The notes: generated by a model not told the origin, from the sequence alone. A DNA stretch of 64,000 nt from UBA2421 sp002343075 (GCA_937982565.1 CALJLN010000022.1:10832-74831); one strand, 5' to 3'; positions 34,055 to 44,551 are shown, counted from the stretch's first letter. Program-made: numbers and translations.

Positions 34055-37000
34055 CTAACCAGCAGCGGATGCCACGAATGCCGCCTCCCGGCTTCGCTCC
34101 ACATACTTCTGCATCTCCACGGGTGACAGTGAACGCCAAGCCAGGAACTGCTTGCGAATCTCCGTCAGGAAGGGCCGGTTCATTCGGTACCAGCTATCGT
34201 CATCGCCCGACTGACGGAGCAGTTCGACCTTCACCTCAAAGATATTCTCCGTATCTGAAGGCTCGACAGCGATGTTCATTCGCTGCCGTACGCCAAGATC
34301 AAACGGGGTAAGCCAGATCGACGCCGAAAGAGAGCGTGTTTCTCGGTCCTGGGCGAGTTGGATGTCGTCAGCGCTGAATTTGCCGATGCTCCCTTCACGG
34401 TGATCGTCGAAGTATTCCGACAGATAAGCCAGCACTCCATCGGCGGCGGTGCGGTTGATGGTGAAGGGGAGAATGGCGGTGATCGTGTCGCCCTCGGGTT
34501 TGGGCACTTTCCAGCTTCGGTCGATGCTTGGCGCGGCAACCTTGCTGGCCATTCGGGCCGGAACCAGCGCGCTAACAAACACCACCGCGAGGATCAGCCC
34601 CATCGTCATCATGGCACTGCTGCCAGAATAATTGAGTGTCGCTCCGCCCAGCCAGCCCATTTTGCCCAAAATGGTGCCGACGCCTTGCCCACCGATGTAC
34701 CCAAAGACCGTCCCAATCAGGCCATACGTCATCGCTTCAGCCACGAACAGCGCGCCGACGTGCATCGGGGCAAGCCCGAGGGACGTGTAGACGTGAATCT
34801 CGCGCTTTCGCTCGGCGATCGAGCCCATCATTGTATTGAAGATGATCATGCCCCCGATGAGAAGCGGAATCGCCACTTTCGCCCCGCCGCTCACATCGGC
34901 GAGGTTGCTCGCGGCGATCAGGCGCACGCCGTCGTCGTAGCCGGCGAACATCGCCAGCCCGAATCTCCGGCTCAGCTCTTCGCTCACCTCCTCAACCTGT
35001 TTCTGGTCGGCCAGGCGGAAGGCGACATTTCTCAGGCTGGCGTTCGGCAACCTTCGGCTCACCGATGCCGGCACGATGGCAAACTGCGACGCCGGAAGGT
35101 GCTCATACGCGCCGCCCGCCTCGGCAGCGGCGGCGGCGGGGTCTACATCAATGCTCTCTGCGGCGCTGTCATCCAGCCGCCGACCGCTCGCATCGAGCAT
35201 GTTCATCGAATACTTCAGTGGAGCGAGCGATTCACCCGAAAGCATGCTCACCCGCTGATCAAACTGATCAGCAGGAAACACGCCCGCAACCGTCAGCCGC
35301 AACCCGCCGACGAGCACCTGCGATCCCTCTTCCGCCGCCAGTTCTTTCGACATCACATCGCTGAGATAGATGACGTCGGTCTCCGATCGTTCCAGACGCG
35401 CAAACTTCTCCTGCCCGATCACTTCCTCAATTCGAGACAGCGCACTTTCTCCCGGACTCAACCCCAGCAGCGCAACCCCAATGGGCCGCCCCGCGGTGCC
35501 GTCGGGGCTGATGCCGGCGATGTTGATCTGATCGCGCGGGTCGATGGGAGAGACATTCCACCATCGCTCCACAATCTGCACCCCCGGCCCCAGCGAAGCC
35601 GCAAAGTTTTGCACCGCCGCTGCCGGCAACGGGCGGAAGCCGCGCTGGCGCAGCAGAATGCCGGGGTGGGTTGAGCTCTGGCCGGTAAAAATGCTCGTGG
35701 TGCCGACGTAGGTTGTGCTGCTCGTAAAGCACAGCACCGCAAAGGTAATGAGGACGATCGTCAGGCTCGTCAGTGCGGTGCGCAGCTTGCGTTTGCGCAT
35801 ATTCGCAATACCCAGCATGACGGCAGACATCATCACGCTGGCGCGCGTAACGCTCGCGCCCTCCGTGCTGCCGCGGCGCGATTTCATCCGCCTTAGCTCG
35901 CCATCAAACTTGCCGTAAACCACCCAGATCACGATCGACGACATGAGAATGATCGCGAACGCCAGAATGATGATGAGCGGGCTGCTGCTTATCTTGAACG
36001 CAGGATGAAATGACCAGAGCAGGCCCGTCATGACCCCAAAAATCAGCGTGGTAAAGCCGATCTGTTTGTAAACATTCGGCGTGCCCACCAGCAATCGCTC
36101 CATACAAAAGCTAAACGGCGCAGCGAGCATGAGCAGAAAGATGGCTGCGCGGATGACATCGCTGGCCAGCGCGCGCGTGGCGTCATACACGCGAGCCTCG
36201 TTCGCCCACGCACCGTTGGCGTGGCGGGTCATTTCCACCGCGTCGTTCTGCTCGCCCGCTTTCTGGGCCGAGTCAAGCTGCTGACGAGCGGTGGCGTGGA
36301 GTGAATCGATCAGCGTGCTGGAGACGCCCGCCTTGCGGTACTCCACCAGGCGCTTCTCATCCAGTGACCAGAAATCATTGGCGGTGAAAAGATTCAGCGG
36401 GCCGATGCCGCGAATCTCAGGCAGCGACAGACCCAGCCCATCCCCGCGGCCGGCCTTTTGCGACTCGGGCGAGCGATTCATGTTGAGCAATACCAGTCGA
36501 TTACCAACCCGGCCATAGCGAAAAAGCAGTTGAGCCGTCGTGCCCGGCTCAAGAAAGCCGGCCATAATCTGCCGCGCGATCAGCAGGTTGTACCGCTGTG
36601 GCTCGGCATTGCGCCGGGCGTCGATCGGCACCACCTCGCTAAGGTCTTGAAGAAACCTCGGATCGTAGAGTCCCACCAGTGCAAACTCTTCACAATCAAA
36701 CACCACCAATCGCTGGCTGGGCACGTCCTGGCGGATGTCAGCATACTGTTTTAGCTCGCCGAGTTGCTTGCCGAGATCGCTCGTTCCGACAATTGCGCCC
36801 GTTTGAGCCTCGATGCGATACGCCTGCGGGAGGATGTAGCACAGCCTTGTGTTAATCTGTGGCAGGCCTTCGATTCGGTAGCGGCCAAGCGGATCGGTCT
36901 CGATCACCTCCGTCCGCCGTACGCCCATGGCATAGGGGAAGCCGTCATAGGGAAAGAACTGGGGAATGCGGCGCGTCGCGTTCAGCGTGTTGTAGTAGGT

Positions 37001-38995
37001 AATGAGAAAACCGCGGCGCGGGAGATCGGGCACGGGTCGGCCGCTCGAAGGGCTGACAACCTGGCCATCGATCTGTGTCCGCTGCCGTTTGGGCTGAACC
37101 CTGCTGACAAATCGCCGGTCGGCGCAGGCGCGTTCGAGCAGCGTGCTGATGGCCTGCAACTGCGGCAGGATCGCCCGCACGTCGAGCTTCGCCAGCGTAT
37201 CCGCGGGGGTATCACGGCGGGGGCGGAGGTCGTCGAGTGTCATCCAGGTCATGCCGGGCAGACCCCAGGCCTGAGCAAGCTCCGTCGGCAGCGCCATCGA
37301 AGCGCAAAGGTATGACTGCGGGGAGCGAATCTGGCTCAGCGGTTCAAAATCAAAATGCCTGGTAACATCGCCCCACCACCCTAGCGGGCCCGGGTCCTGT
37401 TCAAACTCCCGTTGCAGCCGCGAAGCCCAATCGCGGTAGTCTTGCAGATTGACCGAGGCATTGGTGCGATAGGCCTGCCCGAGAAACATCGGACCGGCGC
37501 GTTGACCGCCGTCGGAGAGATCGAGGCCGAGGTGAAGCTCGATCAGCCGCTGGCTAACGTCCCGCTCGGCGGGGCTGGGGTTGCGACCGGTCGCCTTGGC
37601 AAGCCACGTATACAGCTCCATGCGCAGGGTCAGTTCCTGTTTGCGTCGGTTAAGCGACTGATCAAGGTCGCCCAGCGCCGTCGCGTTCTGCCGGGCAACC
37701 GCTTCGGCCAATTCAGCAAATGCGGCCTCCCGCAGCCGCGCCGGCTGAGTCTGCATCGCCATGCGGACGGCGGTGAATTGAATCATCTGCCGTTCGAGTT
37801 CCTGTCGCCTCGCTCCCAGCGATGGTGTCTGCTCCGCTACCGGCGCTCTTCGGATGCGAAACAATTCATCCTGCACATCGGTGGCACGGGTTTCCAGCGA
37901 TTTGACCAGCCGATCGACGAGCCGGCGGTCGGCGGTTGGACTGAGTTGCGACAGATCGCCCCCGACTTCTCGCAGCCGCGCGCCGTCAGCCTGCACGGCG
38001 GTTAACTCCGACTCGACCCGCCGTAGTTCTGACGACCATGTCGCCGGTGCATCGGCCAGGGCCATGAACATATTGCGCTGGCCGAGCAACTGCATCGAAT
38101 CGCCGCCAACGAATGCAAAGAGCATGGGGCGAGAGGGGCGATTGGCGGCAAACTGCCGGAGCAACCCCAGCGCCGCAGCCGGCTGGACTGCCTGCCCGGC
38201 ACCGGGTGCAAGATCGGGCACTAATCCGCTCGACTCCAGCCCCGCCGACACTAGGATCGCGCCCGAACCGCGCGATTCGGCCTGAGAGCCACCCACCGGC
38301 TTCACCAGCACATAGACATTCGTGGCATTCTGCAGTTGCCAGGTGACTTTTGCCTCAATCTTCGCGCTGCCCCCTTTACGCAACGCCTCGGCTGCCGGAC
38401 CGCGTGGGACATAAAACCGGGGCAGGTTGGCCGGGAGCAAAAGCTCGTGCTCGCGCAGCATATGATTTGTCACGTCGTCGCTGCCGAGCACGAGGATGGC
38501 AGTCGCGCCGAAGTACATCACCTGCTGCCACCCCCCGGCGGCGGACGCTTCAATCACCGCGATGTTGCCACGAAGGTCACTCGGACGAATCTCTGCAAGT
38601 GTCGCCTGCCCGCAGTAGACCAGGCGGCCCGATATGCCCTCCGCTGGCGTCGCGTTCATCCGCACCCCCGCAGGCCATATGGGGTAAACGGGCGCAGCGG
38701 TGGCGCCATCGATCGTAACGCCCGCCGACTCGGTCACCGGCATCATCACGCCGTAGTCATGCCGACGAACCTCGACGGAATCGCCCAGCTTCTGCGCCTC
38801 GGATGCGACGTATTCAACAGCACGGCGATATCCATCGCTGCCGATGACCCGTGTCGGCGCATCAGAAAGCCGGGCAAGATCGCGATGAAATGCAGCCTCA
38901 TCAATCGCGCCGCGCGCGCCGAGCGGGGACATTGCCGGCGCAATGAACATCAGCAATAGCAGTAATTGCTTGAGGCGAAATCTCCGCAGGTTCAC
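34055..38995 (-). CDS. Giant FtsX-type permease fused to a degenerate M28-peptidase/PA-like N-terminal region
   Basis: 1646 residues. A signal peptide (LLLLLMFIAPAMSPLGARGA) and an extracytoplasmic part of about 900 residues come first. Residues about 30-330 follow the layout of M28 peptidases with a PA-type insert (ISGRLVYCGQATLAEIRPSD; RPMLFAFVGGDSMQLLGQRN), but the zinc-ligand sites are gone: the HxD position reads GLE and the paired Glu is Gly-Asp. A coiled-coil and a carboxypeptidase-regulatory-like beta region (IDGQVVSPSSGRPVPDLP) follow. From about 960 there are membrane helices, then an FtsX domain (ITFAVLCFTSSTTYVGTTSI; SIAERKREIHVYTSLGLAPM). It is first in the long transporter gene set; its own ATPase is probably the one at 27878. 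Confidence 0.85.
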   Translation of the reverse strand: MNLRRFRLKQLLLLLMFIAPAMSPLGARGAIDEAAFHRDLARLSDAPTRVIGSDGYRRAVEYVASEAQKLGDSVEVRRHDYGVMMPVTESAGVTIDGATAAPVYPIWPAGVRMNATPAEGISGRLVYCGQATLAEIRPSDLRGNIAVIEASAAGGWQQVMYFGATAILVLGSDDVTNHMLREHELLLPANLPRFYVPRGPAAEALRKGGSAKIEAKVTWQLQNATNVYVLVKPVGGSQAESRGSGAILVSAGLESSGLVPDLAPGAGQAVQPAAALGLLRQFAANRPSRPMLFAFVGGDSMQLLGQRNMFMALADAPATWSSELRRVESELTAVQADGARLREVGGDLSQLSPTADRRLVDRLVKSLETRATDVQDELFRIRRAPVAEQTPSLGARRQELERQMIQFTAVRMAMQTQPARLREAAFAELAEAVARQNATALGDLDQSLNRRKQELTLRMELYTWLAKATGRNPSPAERDVSQRLIELHLGLDLSDGGQRAGPMFLGQAYRTNASVNLQDYRDWASRLQREFEQDPGPLGWWGDVTRHFDFEPLSQIRSPQSYLCASMALPTELAQAWGLPGMTWMTLDDLRPRRDTPADTLAKLDVRAILPQLQAISTLLERACADRRFVSRVQPKRQRTQIDGQVVSPSSGRPVPDLPRRGFLITYYNTLNATRRIPQFFPYDGFPYAMGVRRTEVIETDPLGRYRIEGLPQINTRLCYILPQAYRIEAQTGAIVGTSDLGKQLGELKQYADIRQDVPSQRLVVFDCEEFALVGLYDPRFLQDLSEVVPIDARRNAEPQRYNLLIARQIMAGFLEPGTTAQLLFRYGRVGNRLVLLNMNRSPESQKAGRGDGLGLSLPEIRGIGPLNLFTANDFWSLDEKRLVEYRKAGVSSTLIDSLHATARQQLDSAQKAGEQNDAVEMTRHANGAWANEARVYDATRALASDVIRAAIFLLMLAAPFSFCMERLLVGTPNVYKQIGFTTLIFGVMTGLLWSFHPAFKISSSPLIIILAFAIILMSSIVIWVVYGKFDGELRRMKSRRGSTEGASVTRASVMMSAVMLGIANMRKRKLRTALTSLTIVLITFAVLCFTSSTTYVGTTSIFTGQSSTHPGILLRQRGFRPLPAAAVQNFAASLGPGVQIVERWWNVSPIDPRDQINIAGISPDGTAGRPIGVALLGLSPGESALSRIEEVIGQEKFARLERSETDVIYLSDVMSKELAAEEGSQVLVGGLRLTVAGVFPADQFDQRVSMLSGESLAPLKYSMNMLDASGRRLDDSAAESIDVDPAAAAAEAGGAYEHLPASQFAIVPASVSRRLPNASLRNVAFRLADQKQVEEVSEELSRRFGLAMFAGYDDGVRLIAASNLADVSGGAKVAIPLLIGGMIIFNTMMGSIAERKREIHVYTSLGLAPMHVGALFVAEAMTYGLIGTVFGYIGGQGVGTILGKMGWLGGATLNYSGSSAMMTMGLILAVVFVSALVPARMASKVAAPSIDRSWKVPKPEGDTITAILPFTINRTAADGVLAYLSEYFDDHREGSIGKFSADDIQLAQDRETRSLSASIWLTPFDLGVRQRMNIAVEPSDTENIFEVKVELLRQSGDDDSWYRMNRPFLTEIRKQFLAWRSLSPVEMQKYVERSREAAFVASAAG

Positions 38996-39132
38996 TGAGG
39001 TCGATTATGGGCGAATTGCCCCAGCGACCGCAATTGCATTTTCTGCCCGAAACAGTGCGATCAGGCAGCGGCGGTTTCGAGCGACTTTTGCGTTCGCGTT
39101 GATGACCCAATCCCCGTACACTCCGAAGCAGT

Positions 39133-40374
39133 ATGTCCGAACGTGTGAAGATCGGCCTCGTCGGCATTGCCGGCTTTGGCGAGTGGTACATTCGCAGTCT
39201 CCTGACTGACCCAAAAGCCCCGCAGCTCGATTGGATGGCCGCTGCCGATCCTGCGCCTGAGCGATGCCGGCAGCTGGCACAGATCAAAGAAATCGGCGTC
39301 CCGATTTATCCGTCCCTTGCAGAACTACTTCGGCAGCAGCGACCAGAATTGCTGGTGCTTTGCACACCGATTCATCTGCACGCCGAGCAGACCGCGATGG
39401 CTACGCAAGCGGGCGTTGCGGTCTTGTGTGAGAAACCGCTCGCGGGCGGCTTGGATGACGCTCTGCGCATCATCCGCGCGCAGGAAGAGTCCCGCCGGCG
39501 GGTGTCGATTGGGTATCAGTGGTCATTCAGCCGGGCGATTCAGCGGCTGAAAGGGGATATCCTGGCAGGCCGATTCGGCTTTCCAAAGCGGCTGAAGACC
39601 TTTGTCTCCTACCCGCGGCCATATGTTTATTTTGCGCGCAACAGCTGGGTCGGCCGCATCAACACACCCGACGGACGGCCCGTGCTCGACAGCCCAGTGA
39701 ACAACGCCACGGCCCATTTCCTGCACAACATGCTGTATTTGCTCGGCCCGACCTGGAACACAAGCCTTGCACCCGCTGCGGTGCAGGCAGAACTGTATCG
39801 GGCGAATGACATCGAGAACTACGACAACGCCGCTCTCCGTTGCCAGATGCCCGGCGGGACGGAGGTGCTGTTTTTTACAGCCCACTCGATCCCCGAGCGC
39901 CGTGGGCCGCAATGTCACTTTGAGTTTGAGCTTGCAACGATCACTTTTGACCCGTCGCAGCGAAATGCCCAATTCGTCGCCCAGTTTTCCGACGGCGGAA
40001 CCAGTGTCTACGGCAGCCCCGACGATGATCGCACCGAGAAAATCTGGCAATGTGCCGCTGCAGTGCGGTCAGGCTCGGAAAGCGCATGCCCGGCTCACGC
40101 GGCGCTACCGCATACGCTGACCGTGATCGCAGCGCAGGAGTCAATGCCGGAAATGATCGACCTTCCAGCTTCCGCCCGCCGAGAATCGAAACTCGAGCCG
40201 GGGCCGATGCGCTCAATTGATGGGTTGAGTGAGGCCTTCTCGCGCGCATTTGAAAAAGGTGTCTTGCCAGCCGAGTTGGGTGACATTCCCTGGGCTGGCG
40301 CGGGCCGCGTTGTGCCGGTGGAAGTGCCAGAAGTGCTGCGCGCGTCACAGAACGAGAATCCCGAGGTGGTGTAG
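39133..40374 (+). CDS. Gfo/Idh/MocA-family oxidoreductase
   Basis: 413 residues. The Rossmann segment is KIGLVGIAGFGEWYIRSLL, the EKP motif is VLCEKPLAGGLDDAL and the substrate-side helix is NNATAHFLHNMLYLLGPTW with a conserved His. The family acts on sugars or sugar derivatives with NAD(P). It is divergent from the large permease gene across 137 bases, so it is probably not part of that operon. Substrate unknown. Confidence 0.88.
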   Translation: MSERVKIGLVGIAGFGEWYIRSLLTDPKAPQLDWMAAADPAPERCRQLAQIKEIGVPIYPSLAELLRQQRPELLVLCTPIHLHAEQTAMATQAGVAVLCEKPLAGGLDDALRIIRAQEESRRRVSIGYQWSFSRAIQRLKGDILAGRFGFPKRLKTFVSYPRPYVYFARNSWVGRINTPDGRPVLDSPVNNATAHFLHNMLYLLGPTWNTSLAPAAVQAELYRANDIENYDNAALRCQMPGGTEVLFFTAHSIPERRGPQCHFEFELATITFDPSQRNAQFVAQFSDGGTSVYGSPDDDRTEKIWQCAAAVRSGSESACPAHAALPHTLTVIAAQESMPEMIDLPASARRESKLEPGPMRSIDGLSEAFSRAFEKGVLPAELGDIPWAGAGRVVPVEVPEVLRASQNENPEVV

Positions 40375-40429
40375 CGCAGCGGGAGCCATGTGGCTTGAGA
40401 CTCGCGGGTTGAATGCCGGTCGCGCCACG

Positions 40430-41788
40430 CTATCGCGAGAGCGCTTCATCCTTCTCGGCACCGTCCATCGATGCATCCGCTTCAATCACTGGCGCCGACT
40501 CACCGGGCGCCGACTCACTGGGCACCGACTCATTGGGCTGACTGGCGGGGTTGACCTCATTCGCTCCGCTGGCGAGGGGCTGTTCCGCCGGACGCGTCGG
40601 TGCCGCTGCGGCCGCGGGGGCTTCAACCGGCTGGCTCGGTGCTGTGGGAGCAGATGGGCTTGCTGCAGTCGCCTCCGTCGAGACAGCGTCCGCAGCAGCT
40701 TTCTCGGCGGCGGCAGCGAGCGACTTTGGGCCCTGGCCTTTCTCGTAGACATCCATGTCCTTGATAACACCGCTTTCGTGCAGGCAATATCGCGCGGTCC
40801 GCCGAAAGTTATCGATGTTCTGGCCCTTGTAGTTCCCGAAATATTTACCCTGAATATAAACCTCAAACTCCACAGGATTGCTCCCTGCGGCGTTGCTGTT
40901 TTTCACCGATTCACCCTGCGCCCTGCGCAGAAGTCGATCAAGCTCAGCTTTCACAGGATCCATCGCGCGAGACGGCTCGCTGGAGACCACTCGTTTTTTC
41001 GTCGGCGCGGCGCGCTGGCTGGGCGATTTTGGCTTGGCCTGCTCGTAAATCATCTCTGCAGGAGCATAAAGAATGCGGCCGCAGTTCGGACAGAACACCA
41101 GTTCGTCGCGCGTCTTGAGCTTGTTGTAAATGTCGGTGACCAGCTCAAGGTGACACGCCATGCAGCTATACGCCTCTTGCCGGCGGTCGGGTTGGCCGAT
41201 CGGGGCAATCGCTTCGCCGTCGTAACGTTCGGCAAGACGTTCGTAAACGTTTAACGACTTGGCCGAGAGTTTGCCCACCTCGCCAGCGGCGGCATCGCGC
41301 GTCGGCTGGACTCGGTCGATCTCCGCCTGCAGATCGGCAAGCGTCTGGCTAATCGAGCCTTTCATCTCCGCAAGCTTGGCCTGTTCGGCCTGCAATTGCG
41401 TCGCCACTGCTTCGAGTTCTTTCTGCTGAGCTTCGATTTGGGCGACAATCTTCAGGCCCTCTTCTTCGGCTTTTTCACGATCGACCTTCCCGGTATTGAT
41501 TTCAACGAGGAACGCCTGATATTCCTTGTTGTTCTTCGCACTCGCCTGCTGCGTGCGGAGCTTCTCAATCCTGGCATCGCGGCCCTGAACATCGGCATCG
41601 ACCGCCATGCTCTTGGCGTGCAGCGATTTGACCAAGGCCTGCCCTGCCTTCTGGCGGGCTTCCAGATCATGCACCCGGCGTTCCTGGATGCGGACGTTCT
41701 TACTTGCAACGTCAAGACGCGTTTGCGCCTCGCGCAACGTCTGATCGGCATTAAAAAGGTTGACCAGCGCGGATACGGTCGGACCCAT
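40430..41788 (-). CDS. Coiled-coil protein with C4 zinc ribbon (CT398/zf-RING_7 type) and long disordered tail
   Basis: 452 residues. The N-terminal 180 residues are a long coiled coil (LVNLFNADQTLREAQTRLDV onward). A zinc ribbon has its Cys pairs in YSCMACHLEL and VFCPNCGRIL. A conserved-looking globular region of about 60 residues (NPVEFEVYIQGKYFGNYKGQ) and a Pro/Ala/Glu low-complexity tail of about 100 residues follow. Chlamydial CT398-like proteins have only the first two parts, so the extension is unusual. The gene follows a HerA-like ATPase. Confidence 0.82.
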   Translation of the reverse strand: MGPTVSALVNLFNADQTLREAQTRLDVASKNVRIQERRVHDLEARQKAGQALVKSLHAKSMAVDADVQGRDARIEKLRTQQASAKNNKEYQAFLVEINTGKVDREKAEEEGLKIVAQIEAQQKELEAVATQLQAEQAKLAEMKGSISQTLADLQAEIDRVQPTRDAAAGEVGKLSAKSLNVYERLAERYDGEAIAPIGQPDRRQEAYSCMACHLELVTDIYNKLKTRDELVFCPNCGRILYAPAEMIYEQAKPKSPSQRAAPTKKRVVSSEPSRAMDPVKAELDRLLRRAQGESVKNSNAAGSNPVEFEVYIQGKYFGNYKGQNIDNFRRTARYCLHESGVIKDMDVYEKGQGPKSLAAAAEKAAADAVSTEATAASPSAPTAPSQPVEAPAAAAAPTRPAEQPLASGANEVNPASQPNESVPSESAPGESAPVIEADASMDGAEKDEALSR

Positions 41789-41914
41789 GTGCGATTTTCC
41801 TCGTGAATTCCAACAGCGGACACCGCAGGGGTTGCCGCAGTGTCGGATCGATCATTATGCGGATTCTTCACGCCCTGCCAAGACCAAAATTCTCGCGCCC
41901 GGCGCGCGATTCGC

Positions 41915-44425
41915 TCATTTCCACGCTTCGACGGCCCGCGCATCACCCGTCTGATACTCGGGTGCCCACGCTAAACCCAGTAGCCGAACGGTGATATCCG
42001 CTTTCCTGGGTTTGATCGCGACGGTCGTCACGTCAGCGAGTTTTTCCTCTAGTTCAGCCGCATATCGGTCGGTTTTCTCGTTGAATTCTGCTTCCAATCG
42101 GGCCAATTTCGCCTGGGCAGCCTCCACATTCTCCTCGGCGCGGTTCACATCCTGCCGCTGTTCATACGAGCGTGTAACACTTCGCGCCGCGGTCCCGGCG
42201 CGGCCAAGATTGGTGGTGCTGACCTTCTTACGCCCCAAAAACGCCCCCAGAATCGATGTTCCCACCGATAAAACAGCCCCAATTCCGCTCGATTGCGCCT
42301 GCGCACGCTCTCGCTCGACGGCCTGCTCGGCCTTGCGGATCTGCTCCACCACCGTTGCATGTTTGGAGGCAAACTGCGCCCGCAGCTTGTCGGCGAAGTC
42401 GTCGCGCAGCTCGCGGGCGGTTTGCTGCAAGCGGGCGCGAAAATCTCGCTCGGACTCGCCAGCCCTGCTCGTCACTTTCAGCGCCGGGCACGCGTACATC
42501 TGCAGTTCTTGTGTGCGGAAGAGCCAGTCGGTGAAAGTCTTCTTCCAAACCGCATAGCTCTTTGACTTGGCAGCCTCTGACGGCAGGCTGGCAAACCTTG
42601 CGCCGTCCATCGCCTGCTTTTCAAGGTCACGTTCATCGAGTTCGATGGTCTCGGCATCGGCAAAATCGGCCATAACCACCCCCTCACTCAGCAAAGTGAC
42701 CGCAGCCACAGAAGCATCGGCAGTGATGCCGGCCTTGCTGTTGGCAAAGAAGACCTTGGCAGTCCCCAGCAACATCGGGCGGTAGACCAGGGTCGATCCC
42801 GCGGGCGGCAAATGTCTGGCCGGCAGGAAAAATTGGGGCACATCGGGGGGCAAAACGGGGCGGGCGTGCGCAGTCGATATCTGCGCCGCCGGGGAGGATG
42901 GTTTCGCTACCGAGCTGGCCGGTGCATTTTCGACCTGTTGCGCCAGCACCGGGCATTCGCCTCCCCCGGCACTTGGCGCGGGCGCGGTCCCCGCCGGATG
43001 CAACTTGCTGCCGCGGATCGGGTCGACCAACTGCTTAATCTGCTGCCGGGTCATCGGGCCGCGCAGATAGCTCATGCACCAGCGCGTCTCAAACGTTACT
43101 GGCTTGTCATCATGCACGTTGTTCATCAAAAACACCCGCGTGCCCAGCCCCGCGAGTGTTTGCTCCATCGCGCCACGGTCGAACTTCCCATTGGCTCCGG
43201 CTGCAGCGCCCTCCAGACCGTCGAGCACCCGCTGCTTGTCGCGGTCGGCCTGCAAGCGTCCGATAAACCATGTCCCGCAATTCGCCAGGCCCTTGTAATC
43301 CAGATCGACCGGATTTTGTGTGGCCAATACCACACCCAACCCAAACGCGCGAGCCTGTTTCAGCAACGTCAGCAACGGCTGTTTCGACGGCGGATTCGCC
43401 ACGGGGGGGAAATAGCCGAAAATCTCGTCCATATAGAGCAACGCACGCAGGCTTGTCGTTCCACTTTGCCCACGCATCCAGCCGAGCATCTGATTCAACA
43501 GCAGCGACACAAAAAACATCCGCTCGGCGTCCCCGAGATGCGCAATTGAAAAAATCGCGATTCGAGGCTTCCCGCTCGGCGAATAAAGCAGCGACTGAAT
43601 ATCCAGCGCATCGCCTTCCATCCACGCATTAAATCCGGGCGCGGCAAGCAGGTTGTTCAGCCGCATCGCCAGCGTAAACCGGTCTTTGCTTGGATAAAAC
43701 GACTCGACATCCATCACCCCAATCTTCGCGATCGGCGGCTGTTGAATCTGCGCGACCAGCGCGGCAAGATCCATGTCCTTTCCTGCGCTCCAACCTGTTG
43801 CAAACAAAGTACTTAGTAGAATGTGCTCTCGCGACTGAATCGGGTCGGCGTCGATACCGAGCAGTCCCAGCAGGCTCGTTGCGGTCGTGGAAATGCGCTC
43901 GCGGAAGAGTTCGCCGTCGTCCATCACCGCTTGTTCGGGCTTGGCAAACGACTTGAGAATGGAAATCGGCAGCCCTGCCGACGATCCGGGCGTGTAGATC
44001 GCAAACTCCGCAGCATCCCGCAGCCGCTTGATGCGCGCCCCATCCTGGCCCCATTTCCCAAGCCCCGTCGCCCAAAGCGCGGCCTGCTGCGCCGCAAACT
44101 CATCCGGCGACAAATTCTTTCGTCTTGCTTCGTCTTCATTGATCCACGGACGAAAATCTTCCGGCTTAAGGTCGGGAAACGTCAGTAACAGGTTGGCCAG
44201 ATCTCCTTTTGGGTCGATGATGATCGCCGGAATGCCGTCGATCGCCGCTTCTTCGAGCAAGCCGAGACAAAGCCCCGTCTTCCCGCTGCCGGTCATGCCC
44301 ACACAGACCGCGTGCGTTACCAGGTCTTTGCTGTCATACAGCAATAGATCATCCAACTGCTTGCGCGCCGGAAGGTCGTACTCCCGGCCGAGATAAAACA
44401 CGCCCAGCTTCTCAAAATCCTGCAT
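41915..44425 (-). CDS. HerA/VirB4-like P-loop ATPase with C-terminal coiled coil
   Basis: About 836 residues. Walker A is in CVGMTGSGKTGLCLGLLEE, Walker B-like DE in LLYMDEIFGYFPP, and sensor region LATQNPVDLDYKGLANCGTW. This is the HerA-like/DUF853-type ATPase family related to conjugative DNA pumps. The C-terminal 350 residues include a long Glu/Arg/Ala coiled coil (QIRKAEQAVERERAQAQSSG) and a small Gly-rich hydrophobic stretch (GIGAVLSVGTSILGAFLG). Start at ATG 44425 or GTG 44443; neither has a good ribosome site. Function in this genome is unknown. Confidence 0.82.
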   Translation of the reverse strand: MQDFEKLGVFYLGREYDLPARKQLDDLLLYDSKDLVTHAVCVGMTGSGKTGLCLGLLEEAAIDGIPAIIIDPKGDLANLLLTFPDLKPEDFRPWINEDEARRKNLSPDEFAAQQAALWATGLGKWGQDGARIKRLRDAAEFAIYTPGSSAGLPISILKSFAKPEQAVMDDGELFRERISTTATSLLGLLGIDADPIQSREHILLSTLFATGWSAGKDMDLAALVAQIQQPPIAKIGVMDVESFYPSKDRFTLAMRLNNLLAAPGFNAWMEGDALDIQSLLYSPSGKPRIAIFSIAHLGDAERMFFVSLLLNQMLGWMRGQSGTTSLRALLYMDEIFGYFPPVANPPSKQPLLTLLKQARAFGLGVVLATQNPVDLDYKGLANCGTWFIGRLQADRDKQRVLDGLEGAAAGANGKFDRGAMEQTLAGLGTRVFLMNNVHDDKPVTFETRWCMSYLRGPMTRQQIKQLVDPIRGSKLHPAGTAPAPSAGGGECPVLAQQVENAPASSVAKPSSPAAQISTAHARPVLPPDVPQFFLPARHLPPAGSTLVYRPMLLGTAKVFFANSKAGITADASVAAVTLLSEGVVMADFADAETIELDERDLEKQAMDGARFASLPSEAAKSKSYAVWKKTFTDWLFRTQELQMYACPALKVTSRAGESERDFRARLQQTARELRDDFADKLRAQFASKHATVVEQIRKAEQAVERERAQAQSSGIGAVLSVGTSILGAFLGRKKVSTTNLGRAGTAARSVTRSYEQRQDVNRAEENVEAAQAKLARLEAEFNEKTDRYAAELEEKLADVTTVAIKPRKADITVRLLGLAWAPEYQTGDARAVEAWK

Positions 44426-44551
44426 ACTGAAGATTGTACTCACTTCGACCGGTTGTTTGAACGCCGCAAGCCCCTGACGCGGCGCGCCCGGAGGACGCGC
44501 GCTCGATGAATCACGACTTCATCCGCCTCTTGCGATAAACTCTCGACCCGA

